DNA of 64,000 bases from Euonymus europaeus (taxonomy: Eukaryota > Streptophyta > Magnoliopsida > Celastrales > Celastraceae): contig OY756957.1 in the NCBI GenBank assembly GCA_963580455.1, positions 6,329,001 to 6,393,000 of the forward strand. The letters are read 5' to 3'. Made by a program: the position numbers and the translations under genes. This document shows, in pieces, positions 48,056-59,155 of this stretch (its first letter is position 1; the number at the start of each line of letters is the position of its first letter). The notes under the pieces were generated by a model. That model was not told where the DNA came from. It saw only the letters and a program-made list of their open reading frames with translations, and did no database searches.

Positions 48056-51000
48056 TCAAGATAGACTGTAGATATCTTTGACAACCATCTTGGACAATAA
48101 AGGAAATAGTTGAGCAGCAGGTAGGGCCTTCGTGAAAATATCAGCCAGCTGGTGTTGTGTTCGAATAGGTAACAAACGTATAAGACCAGAAATGGCTTTA
48201 TCCCGAACAAAATGAAGATCAATCTCTATATGCTTTGTTCGTTCATGAAAAATAGGGTTATTAGCAATGTGTAAGGCAGCCTGAATGTCACAAAAAAGAA
48301 GTGGTAGGCCAGAACATGTTATCTGAAAAGCTTGAAGTAGTTGTTGAATCCAAACTAACTCACTGGTGGTAGAAGCGAGAGCCCTATATTCAGCTTCAGC
48401 GGAGGAGCGAGAAACAGTAGTTTGTTTCTTAGCTTTCCAAGAAATCAAAGAGTCACCAAGGAAGATACAAAAACCTGTAACGGATCGCCGCGTATCAAGA
48501 CAAGACCCCCAATCAGCATCTGAAAAAGCTTTGAGTTGCAATGGAGAAGAAGAGGAGAAATAAAGACCTTGGCCAGGTTTTGTCTTTATATATCGAAGTA
48601 AATGATGTGCAGCTTGCAAATGAGGTACACGAGGTTGAGACAAATATTGGCTGAGTTTATGGACAGCAAAGGCAATATCAGATCGTGATATTGTCAAATA
48701 TAACAACCAGCCAATGAGGCGATGATATTGGGACACATCAGGAATAAGATCACCATCAGTGGCATTTAAATGAATATTAGGATCCATAGGAAGAGGAGCA
48801 GGTTTGCAGCTAGTAAACCCAGCATCTTCAAGAAGTTGTAATGCATAATGTCATTGAGACATGACAATACCTTTGGATGAAGAAGCAATCTCAAGACCAA
48901 GAAAATACTTGAGGGCACCTAAATCTTTCAACTGAAACTTGTTATGCAAGAAAGCTTTAACCAGTGCAATAAGCTGTTGATTTGGGCCACAAATGATGAT
49001 ATCATCAACATAAACCAATAATGCAATAAAAGAAGAACCAGAGCCCATGGTAAACAAAGAATAATCACACTTTGATTGTGAAAAACCAAACTGAATCAAT
49101 GACTGGGAGAGTTTGTTGTACCATTGGCGTGAGGCCTGTTTGAGGCCGTAAATAGACTTGTTGAGGCGACAAACTAATTTGGCACCATGTGAAGAAACAA
49201 CTCTGTGTTGAGATTGATATCCAAGAGGAACATCCATGTAAACTTCTTCAAACAAATCTCCATGAAGAAAAGCATTATTGACATCCAATTGTACCAAATG
49301 CCATTGTTGACAGGCAGCTAAAGCAAGTAACAATTTGACAGTGACAAGTTTGGCCACTGGAGAAAAAGTCTCAATAAAATCAAGGCCCTCTTGTTGTGTG
49401 TAACCTTTAGCCACTAAACGTGCTTTATAACGCTCAATAGAACCATCAGACTTGAATTTGATCTTGTAAATCTATTTACATCCAATAGAGTGTTTATTGG
49501 GAGGTAATGGAACCACTGTCCAAGTGTTATTAGCTTCCATAGCACGTAATTCTGCATGCATGACAGCACGCCAGTGAGCATGTTTAACTGCTTGATGATA
49601 GAACTGAGGTTCAGGAGTGGAGGTGACATTCAAGGCAAAAGTCTTGTAGGAGGAGGAAAGAGAAGAATAAGAGATGGATGATGACAAAGGATAGACAATA
49701 GAACCAGTAGGATTAGGTTTGTGTAATAAGAGATTACAATGGTATTGTTGGAGATAAGACGGAGGTTTCGAAATTCTAGTAGAATGACGAACATGAGGAT
49801 TAGAACAAATAGGAATTGGTGCAGCTTGAAGAGAAACAGACAAAGAAGTAGTGGGTGTAGCAGAAGATAAGGGAGTAGAAGAAAATGGTGGAATAAATGG
49901 AGAATTAGGTTCTGGAATTTCAAGAGAAGAAATTGGTAAAACTAAATCAGGAAAAAGATCAATGAGAGAAGGAGAAGAAACTGTGTGGAATGGAAATTGA
50001 GTCTCAAAGAAAATAACATCACGAGATAGGAAAATTTGTTTAGAAGAGAAATCATATAATTTGTATCCTTTCACACCAGTAGGATAACCAAGAAAAGCAT
50101 ATACCCTGGAACGAGGTTGAATTATATAGCAAAAGCAAGACAACCAAATACTCGAAGAGAGGAATAATCTGGTTGAGAATTATATAGCAATTTGTATGGA
50201 GTGTCATCCTGGAGATACGGAGAAGGAGTACGGTTGATCAAGAAGGTAGCAGTGAGAACACAATCAGACCAAAACTGAAGAGGTACACGAGACTGGAAAT
50301 ACAAAGCCCGAGCTACATTTAGCAAGTGTTGGTGTTTGCGTTCCACGACATAATTTTGTTGAGGACGTTCCACACAAGAAAATTGATTCAAAACCCCTTT
50401 CCCATTGAAATAATTAGTGAAAGCCAACTCAGGTGCATTATCAGACGAAAACATCTTAATATTTGCTTGAAACTGTGTTGAGACCATGTTAAAGAAACAT
50501 GGGATAACTGTAGTAGCATCAGACTTGTGTTGCAACAAATAAGTCCATGTGAACCTACTATGGTCATCAACCAAAGTAAGAAAATAACGATAACCAGAAT
50601 AAGAAGACATATGTAAAGGACCCCAAATATCACAGTGTATGAGATCAAAAGGATGTACAACCCTATTATTATGTGAAACAAAAGGTAGTCTCCTTTGTTT
50701 TGCCAATGGACAAACATAAAATGGAACATCTTCACTGTAAGGGAACTGCCATGTAAGAGAGCACTGACAGATAAGAGATTATACTTAAATTGTGGTACAA
50801 ATAGTACATCCTTGAGAGTAAGATGTGAATTCAACTTTACATCACCATAAAAATGAACAACAATCTTTGCATGATTTGGCAAAGTGACTGTAGAACCAGT
50901 CAAAGGTTTCAAGGAAGAAAAAACTTTGGCAGTGGAACACACATGTCTTGTTGCACCCGAATCAACAATCCAGTAAGGAGATGAGGAAAAACTGTCATCC

Positions 51001-52153
51001 AAGCAAAAGGACAAACAAGTACCTGAGGTAGAAGATGTGTCTTGATCAGTGAGAGAGGGTGAACCAGTATTGGTCACGACATGCGTAGTCAGCATCTGAA
51101 TGAGTTGTTGATATTGATTGGAATTAAGAGACTGGATTAAACCTCCTTGAGCACCACCATCAGGTACAGAAGATTCACCAGAAACCTGATTGACAGAATG
51201 GTGACCAGCAGAAGATTGAAACCTCTGTTTAGGTTTATATCTAGGAGGATATCCATGGAGTTTATAACATTTTCCACTGTATGACCATGATAACTACAGT
51301 GAGTACAGAAAGGTCTATCTTTCTTTTGACCACGATAATTGTTGGAATTACCAGAACCAACTGAACTATTATCAGATCGTACAGCAAAAGCCATACCCGA
51401 GCCAGTATCAGAACCAACAGAACAATGATAGCCAATCTTTCGTTGATTTTCTTCTTGAGAAATTAAGGAATACACCTTGTTAATTGAGGGCAGAGGATCC
51501 ATAAGAAGTAACTGACCACGTACCTGAGCAAAAGAATCATTAAGTCCCATAAGAAAGGACATGATGTACTCAGTTTGAGAATAATCATTGAGAAGTTTAA
51601 GCCCTCCACAAGAGCACTGTCCACACGTACAAACTGGACGATAATTGTTCAGTTCTTCCCAAATTGTCTTCAATTTGGTGAAGTAAACACTAACCGAAGA
51701 TTGGCCTTGTGTAAGATTCATTAACTCACGACGAAGCTGGAAAATTCGTGGTCCATTTTTTTGAAGAAACCGTTCTTTAAGATCTTGCCAAACACCATGA
51801 GCAGATTCACAATAAAGAATACTGGTAGAAATATCCTTGGATACAGAATTCAGAATCCAAGACATGACAACATCATTGTTTCTAGACCACAATTTCGTCA
51901 TAACAGAATCAAGAACATCTGGTTTCTTGATGGAACCATCAACAAACCCTAACTTATTCTTGACAGACAAAGAGATAAGCATCGATCGACTCCAAGATGC
52001 ATAGTTTTCTCCAGTAAGAACTTGAGAGACAAGAAGTAAACCTGGATTATTATTTGAATGATGCAGATAAAATGGATCTGAAGGATCAACAACTATAGGA
52101 ATAACAGGATTTGAAGACAAATCAGCAGCCGGATCTAGCTGAGCACGTTCCAT
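48056..52153 (-). pseudogene. Copia gag-pol remnant (broken by frameshifts, stops and a deletion)
   Basis: In order on the minus strand: gag (52153-51137, NYASWSRSMLISL), protease (DSGATRHV, near 50965), integrase core (50706-50122, with PFDLIHCDIWGP and SSDNAPE), reverse transcriptase (YVDDIIICG near 49000) and RNase H (SDADWGSCLDTRRS near 48510). Frames change between gag and protease, before integrase, and after integrase near 50130. An in-frame TAG at 49472-49474 replaces Trp, and a TGA at 48851-48853 replaces Arg. Between the end of protease (NLLSVSALLHGSSLTV) and CPLAKQRRLPF only a few codons remain, so the GAG-pre-integrase zinc region is deleted. The element cannot move by itself. Confidence 0.9.
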
Positions 52154-52245
52154 GACTTTCCAAGAAAGGAGAAAAAGAAAATAGAAAAGAAAATGAGAGA
52201 ATCAAAGAGAAAATTACCAGAAACGCAAGAAGTCCTCCGATACCA

Positions 52246-52430
52246 TATTGAGTGTGAAAGGTTTCTGTAATTCTCATTAATGAAGAAGAACAAGTACATG
52301 ACTATAAATAGTAAAGTGAAGACGTGTATACATTGTAACTATAACATTATTGTGTAACTAACTATTCTCACTCAACCATTAAATGATTGACATGTGTAGT
52401 ATCTAACAAACCATCATTAATTCAGTAATA
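52246..52430 (-). repeat. 5' LTR of the older Copia element, next to the P450 start
   Basis: 185-bp direct repeat paired with 47864-48048. Its outer edge lies 50 bp before the ATG of the P450 pseudogene on the opposite strand. Confidence 0.92.
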
Positions 52431-52480
52431 CAAGAATCTTGTTTGCAAAGAATTAGGACCTCTATTGGCTCTCGAAAAAC

Positions 52481-54073
52481 ATGTCTCAAACTCGTCTAGT
52501 TGACAATCCAAATATTTACTTTTCTCTTCCTCTGCTCCTCCTACCTCTTTTAATTCTCATTTTCATTGTCAAGTACTTCAAAAAATCATCTAAATCTCTC
52601 CAAATTCCTCCAGGACCATATCCATGGCCATTAGTAGGCAATCTTTTTCACATGGGAAAGATGCCTCATATTACTCTTGCAAACTTTGCCAAAACACATG
52701 GCCCTCTCATCTTTCTGAGGCTTGGTACACAACTCATGGTCGTGGCTTCATCACCTGCGGCTGCCATGGAAATTCTCAAGACCCACGATCGTGTTTTATC
52801 CGGGCGATCTGTTCCTCAATCGGTTGCAATTAAGGAATTAGAAATCAATAACGTATCAATGGGACTCGCACTTGAATGCAGTGAGAGATGAAAGTTTTTT
52901 CGAACCATCTGTCGAACAGAGCTGTTCTCAACCAAAGCTCTACAGGCTCAAGAATGTTTACGAGAGAGGAAGGTGATGGAGATGGTAACATATATAAGTA
53001 GAAATGAAGGTATGGTAGTTGATATTGGGGAGATAGTTTTTACTAGTATTTATAACACGTTGACAAATATTCTTCTATCAAAAGATATTTTTAACTTGGA
53101 GGATGATAGCGGAAATGAAGGAATCAAAGGAGTTATACGAACAACAATGGAGATACATGCTACCCCAAATATATCTGATTTTTATCCGATTTTAAGCAGA
53201 TTAGATCTTCAGGGTCTAAAAAAGAAGAGCAAGGAGTGGAGTGAGAAGATGAATGCTACTTGGGCTCCTACCATCAAAGAAAGAAAAGAGAAAAATGGAA
53301 CTGGTTTGTCAAGAGATTTCTTGGACGTTCTAATTGAGAATAATCTTACTAACGACTGTATCAATCAATTACTTCAGGTTTGATATCTCTCTCTTTCTCT
53401 CATGAATATTCAAAAAACAAAAAGAACATGTAAAAAAATGTAAGCAACTGCAATTGATGTGTTTACAGGAGTTGCTCTCCGCTGGATCAGATACCAGTAG
53501 CTCAACAATTGAATGGACAATGGCAGAACTGATAAGAAGTCCTGAATCTATGAAGGAGATTGTACAGGAACTTGACAGAGAAATCAAACAAGATGTGGTG
53601 GAGGAATTCCATCTCCCTCAACTAATCTATCTACAAGTCTGCATAAATTAAGGCTGCACCCTCCAACACCATTTCTCATTCCTCGCCGTGCACAGGAATC
53701 ATGTGAAGTGATGAACTATGCAATTCCCAAAAATTCCAAAGTAATGGTGAATGTGTGGGCAATTGGACGCGACTCAAGATACTGGGAAGATCCACTTGAA
53801 TTCAAGCCAGTGCGGTTTTTGGATTCATCATTGGATTACAGAGGTACTAATTTTGAATACATACCTTTTGGAGCAGGAAGAAGAATTTGCCCAGGACTAC
53901 CCATGGCTGCAAAGCAAGTATCCTTTGTTCTCGCTTCACTGCTACATTTCTTTGATTGGTCCCTTCCGCATGGAGTTGATCCCAAGACACTAGATATGAA
54001 AGAGAAGTTTGGTATGACATTGGACAAGGAACAACCTCTACTTCTTATTCCGACTCCTAGACTGAAAAGATAA
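52481..54073 (+). pseudogene. Cytochrome P450 pseudogene, CYP76/CYP80-like
   Basis: Microsomal P450s of this clade oxidise alkaloid and terpenoid precursors; relatives are often named N-methylcoclaurine 3'-hydroxylase-like. Exon 1 is 52481-53377 and exon 2 is 53469-54073, the usual single phase-0 intron. Seen: an N-terminal membrane anchor (LPLLLLPLLILIFIV), the hinge PPGPYPWPLVGN, the oxygen-binding helix AGSDTSSS and the heme loop FGAGRRICPG. Two defects: TGA at 52889-52891 where the family has Trp (before KFFRTICRTELFS), and loss of about 7 bp at 53647/53648, which shifts the frame and removes the Glu of the K-helix ExxR. The PERF motif reads PVRF. The start lies 50 bp from a Copia LTR, so the native promoter is displaced. 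The subfamily is uncertain. Confidence 0.9.
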
Positions 54074-54780
54074 ACAATTATTGTCAACTCTGCTATAGAA
54101 ACATTGTGTTTGAGACTTTGAGTCACAAAGCATGAATGTAATGTAACAATGTAAAACTACTTAATTAATGGTTTGGTTGGTTTTTTTTTGGGTAAAATTA
54201 TAAGAAAATGTAGACAATATGGACGACCACCGACCACCTAAATGTCGATAATATGTCTTATAGCCAAAATATCTTCAACGTTCCAAGTGTTATAGACCAA
54301 AAACTGCAGAAGCTCAATGTCATAGAGCACTTGAATGTTGTCATAGAGATATATTTCCATCATTCCATGCACCGCTGAACGACCATTGACCATCATTACT
54401 TGGCCACTAAATCATCACCAAAAAATGTTGCATCACCAAGGTTGGCAAATGGCAACCATAGCTATGGAAGATTTTCAGTTCCTACATCCCTTGCCACCCA
54501 GTAACAGATTTATGCCAGTTGAGGGGAGAATTTTTAAATTTTTATGAGTCATGGTAAATTGACACCAGAGAACACGACTTTAAACAAGTAAAAGAAGCTA
54601 CAGTTATCAAACTACAGTCTATTGAGGTTTTTTGCCGAACACCTTACGCGCCCCTCAAGACAAACAGAAGCAACACGCAATCAGACGATATATTTCAGCT
54701 ATAAAGCATTACGAGGGCTTTTTCTTCATTTACTACCTTAACAAGAGTTCGAAAGCTATCATACTTAATTGAAATCATTT
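54074..54780. other. 3' flank of the P450 pseudogene
   Basis: No gene or clear repeat recognised. Confidence 0.4.
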
Positions 54781-55265
54781 TCTTTTTTTTTTAGATAAAC
54801 CTGATTTCATTAACCTGATAAGTCAGGATCAATAAAAGGATTACAAACATGAGGGAAATGACCAATGCACCAAACAAGGTCCGGGAATCGGCAAGTCTAT
54901 TGCTAGACCGGGCACTAAAAGAAACATTACAATCTAGATTCTGTAAAGCTAAAATAATAGACTCAACAAATAATCCATACGGGGTCCTAGCCACCCGATT
55001 TGCCTGAGCGTTTCCTTCCAAAGTCAACCTGTTGATACCCATATGATATCTTAATTCAAGCCCAAACAAAAATGCAGTAGCTTCAGCGAAGTAACTACCT
55101 CCAGCAAAAGAAATGTTCTTATACCCTGCCGCAATAATATCAACCCCTACTTCCTCTAATGACAGCCCCCACACCCGCTGAAGAAATGGAAGCGGACCAA
55201 GCAGCATCAACAATGATTTTAAGCTCTCCAAAACTAGGAGCACAAGATGGAATAATACCAGTCCG
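54781..55265 (-). mobile_element. 5'-truncated LINE: RNase H fragment with poly(A)
   Basis: Read on the minus strand, the C-terminal RNase H domain (RVT_3 type) of a plant non-LTR retrotransposon is visible in two frames: first ELKIIVDAAWSAS (about 55230), then IAAGYKNISFAGGSYFAEA, FGLELRYHMGINRLTLEG and SNRLADS. A frameshift separates the two halves near 55150. The fragment ends in a poly(A) run (T at 54781-54792 on the plus strand). The reverse transcriptase and endonuclease are absent. Confidence 0.75.
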
Positions 55266-56644
55266 GTTGGGGGCAGTTACATAGTTCAAACTAGGCAAAG
55301 AAGAAAGCAAATTGGCCTTAATTTAATATCTGATATAGACATACGAGAGCCTTCATGTACCAGCTTGTTTCAGGCTAACAATATATAATAGAAAAAATGT
55401 CAAATCAGCAAAAATAGCAAAAATATACGAAAGTGTTATCCTATATAAAAATGAAAAGTTCGAGGTGTAATTTAATATGTTTTAAAATACATGGTGCAAA
55501 TTGATACTTTCTTAAAATTAGGTGCATACCCTAACTTTTCCCAAAAAAATATTAATGTTGTACCTCAAATTTATGTTTTTTCACAATTCCACCAAACAAT
55601 AGAAAATATTATCAATTTTTTTTGTCCAAACATTAAAAATTAGTTGTTTTTCTTTAAGATATATTTTCCATAAGAGATTAATTTTCTCCAAACAAACAAA
55701 ACATAACTATCGAACAGTCAAATGGGAGCCAGCTAAAAACTTCGCTCCGTCGATAATCAAACCCCCGTCCCCCAAACTATTTTTGGTTTGCCACTACAAC
55801 ACTCCTCAAATTTTAAAAGTGGACTAAAGATCTCTCATTTCAAAATAACTGGTGAAGCAACATTTAAAAACCCCTGAGGTCCAGGTGCACCATATGATAT
55901 GATCATGTGGTGTACAAGAATCAATGAGATAGTGTTAATTCACAAGTGAATGGTTTATTTTTAAGATTTTAATTGTAAATTATACATCGACATTCTCAAT
56001 TATTTATAGATTGTTATCAACTGCTCGTGAATTGATGTTATTTTATAGGTTATGATACCCCTAGGTTCAGCCCTAGCCACTTTTATGTCCAAAACGCCAC
56101 GATAAAGTAATGTCATGTTACAATTTTTTAAAATGTATTAGTGTCCCTGATCCTTGGGGTACGAGAGTTGATAGTTCAAACTATTTTGAACTTCATCATA
56201 CACACGAGTCCTTAATACTCGTTGTTTTCTTAACAACTAACATTCAAATATTTTCAAACCTAACACCTATAAAATCTCTTTGTAACTGACTCGTGTTTTG
56301 ATAAGTTAAAGTTAGGATTTGAACCAACTGACCATTAATTAACGAAATTGAACTGTAAATGTTTAGTGTCGCATAAAAAAATCAATATTTTAAGCATATT
56401 ATTAAGTACTCATTCAGGCTATTGATCGAAACGGAGGCCCAATAGTCCGGTGGGCTACACAAAGGGAGGTAGCCCTCTCCCTTTTACAACTCTCACCATA
56501 ATGGTGATACGTCTCACTCAAATTGGTAGAAAGAAAAACTCGAACACAAGACCTCTCACTCCCTACACCGTAGGAAGACCAACCAGGCTACCACCTGTTG
56601 GTATAGTCATGCATGTTATATTAAATTATTTCACCAAACATATA

Positions 56645-56677
<33 letters not shown>

Positions 56678-56885
56678 GTAATTTTTAAAATGGATAAGTG
56701 CTAAATTGACCCTTATGGTTTCAAAAAAAAGTTACAAGTAAGCCCTTAAACTTTAAAACGAGCTAAACAAACCCTAATAATTTGTGTACTGGTCCACGTT
56801 AACCCCTCAACATTTTTTCGTTATAATTGTGCTTATGTGGAGTTTAAACGTGTGACTTGTAAAATTTATATTTTTCCAAAATGAT
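55266..56885. other. Intergenic, no gene seen
   Basis: AT-rich DNA. A TA microsatellite occupies 56640-56680. The open frame at 56450-56704 runs into that repeat and matches nothing. Confidence 0.45.
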
Positions 56886-56893
56886 GATGTGTC

Positions 56894-57351
56894 TAGGGAT
56901 GTCAACAGGGCGGTACCCTTTCGCTAGTCCTCGTCCCCGTCGTCGTTAAAAAATTCTTACTCGTACCCATTGGGGCGGAGAATCCCCGCTTATTTACCTG
57001 CCTCGCCAACTGCTATTGTAAAATTACAATAAATTTTAAAACTTAAATCAATAAAAAATTATATATATGTCTTTAATTATTTGAGAGAGCAGAATAAATT
57101 ATAGTAACTTATATACGAAATCTTTGGGTTTTTTTTATTGATTTGTTTTCATTAATTTTATAAGTAATAATAAAAATAATAACATATATATCATAAATAA
57201 TATACATATATATAATTAATAATATGTACGAGTATGGGGCGGGATGAATTTCGATAAACCTATCCGACCCGTTAATTAATGGGGCATACCCTTATGATTT
57301 GGGGTGAATTATGTGAGTACCTATCGGGTACGAGTATTTTTTATATCCCTA
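56894..57351. mobile_element. Non-autonomous hAT-type element with exact 8-bp TSD
   Basis: The element starts TAGGGATGTCAAC and ends TTATATCCCTA. The flanks are GATGTGTC at 56886-56893 and GATGTGTC at 57352-57359. The body shares long stretches with the element at 25471-26104, so the two are copies of one family. Non-coding. Confidence 0.88.
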
Positions 57352-57359
57352 GATGTGTC

Positions 57360-57950
57360 AGACACGTGGTGCTCTCAAATTAAAAAGTGAAACATGTCAT
57401 TTGGATTCCAATATAAATATTAGTCACAAGCTAATAGATTGAATGTATTTTTTCATCTTTTGGTTCAAATGAACCCTTGTACTTCATGAAAAGATCCTTT
57501 TCAGCTCTTGTACTTTGAACCAAGGGTCAAATGAGCCTTTATGATCATTAACTGAACATAATGGGAAGACCTAAAATAAAGACACGACAAATTCAATCCA
57601 ACACAATCAGTTCATCACAAATCCATCAATATATGACAATCAGTATGTCACAAATCCATCAGTTTCTCACAAATCAACAAGATTAAACATAAATCGAGAA
57701 TAACACAATCAAATACAAGCATAAATGATCCATACATGGACAATCAGTACAAAATATAAACCAACAACATCTACTATGCTCCACTAGATTGATCAATCTA
57801 TGACACTTTCTTCTTCTTGTTCTGATTCACACAATCAATCAATCAAGACATGGATGCACCAGGCTACATCAAATAAAATCAGTGTTAATGAAATCAAACC
57901 GTTCAATCAAATCTATACAGAGCCATAGTCACTTATGTTAAGAATAGAAT
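57360..57950. other. Intergenic or MULE 3' terminal region
   Basis: Near 57440-57560 the text (AAATGAACCCTTGTACTTC and its inverse-like partner TTTGAACCAAGGGTCAAATG) resembles plant MULE termini and would fit the 3' end of the transposase remnant that follows. The border is not proven. Confidence 0.35.
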
Positions 57951-58937
57951 GACCAGTGTCAGGATTGACATAGAATCCTAGTCATTGTAAGTTAGTTCTC
58001 TTGTAAGGCTTGCTCTTAAGCCTGCATTCCTTGTGAAAAGGGCTCACACATTAACTCTTTTTAGGCTGCCTTAAGCTTGCTCTTAGGCTTGCAATATCAG
58101 TGTTTCTAGATGCAGCAGTTTGAGATGAAATAAGTGATGTGTTTGCAATAGATGATTGGGATGCATTCAATGGTTTTATAGATGTAGTTACCCCACTCAC
58201 TTGACTACTAGAACCACCCTTACCAGGACATTTTTTGTTCCATGAATTGTGACCCTTCCCTAAGCATACCTTATAGGTTATGCTCCTTCATTCCTTGCTC
58301 AGTTTATTCTTTTGAAATGAATTCATGGAGTTCCCTCCGTTTTTTCTTTGGTTGGCCCGAAATCTTCCTCAACTTTTGAGGTAGTACATGATCCTGAGCA
58401 CTCTTTGGCCACATGTCCTCCACTCTTTTTAGCCAAGTACTTTGATGGAAACCTTTTCAAACCCCTCTTTTGCACACAACTATGTTCACTGACATATGTC
58501 TTCACATGAAAACCATGTACATCTCTATTGTATGATGAAAAGATTACTCATGGACAAGTAGCAGATCCACCTAGTAGGTTCATTCTTAACAAATATAATA
58601 TGCCCTTTCGTGATAGCATAATTGGATACAACATCTTGAAATTGCTCATTGCTAATGAACAACATGCTAAGCTCGAATTTAGGTGTACCTTTCTCATTCT
58701 TGAATGTTGGTAATTTGCTCATCTTCCTAACTACATCGTCCCTCAGCTCAGAATCCTCATATGTGCTAGTTCTATAACTCTCAAGATCTGAAGAGTCAAA
58801 ATAATCACTCTTAGGCCCATTAGATTTTGCATCCAGTCCCAGGTCTTCATGCAAATCATCTTCGAAGTTGTCTCAGCACCAACAGATTCTTCCTCCACTA
58901 GATATTTTTCTTTGTCACTCTCATGCAGTAATGCTAC

Positions 58938-59148
58938 TAATATCATTACATACAGAGCTACTAAATCAAATGGATGAAAAACACGCAGTTGATAGCATTT
59001 GAACTTTCATCTGCATTCATCACCAAAGTCTGCGCAACAAAGCCTTACAACAAAACACTTTAAACCCTAGGAAATTAACATCAAAGAAACGACATAGTTT
59101 AATAAACTGAAAATACAAAAATGCCCCTTCAAGCACATTACGCCAACA
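58938..59148 (-). repeat. 3' LTR of the recent Copia element
   Basis: 211-bp direct repeat, identical to 63357-63567. Being on the minus strand, this is the downstream LTR. Confidence 0.95.
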
Positions 59149-59155
59149 CTCCTCC

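Larger units (their letters stand above)
47864..52430 (-). mobile_element. Ty1/Copia LTR retrotransposon, decayed
   Basis: A 4567-bp element transcribed on the minus strand. It has 185-bp LTRs at 47864-48048 and 52246-52430 that differ at about six sites by eye, mostly transitions. The primer site TGGTATCGGAGGA (52233-52245, read on the minus strand) touches the 5' LTR and fits initiator tRNA-Met. A purine tract TTGAGGGGACC touches the 3' LTR. The LTR ends are TATT and AATA, not TG and CA. The flanks CAGGA (47859-47863) and CAAGA (52431-52435) may be a 5-bp TSD with one change. The coding part is broken. Confidence 0.92.

Noticed and set aside
48366..48563. Plus-strand frame within the older Copia
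   Set aside because: Mirror of the RNase H region.
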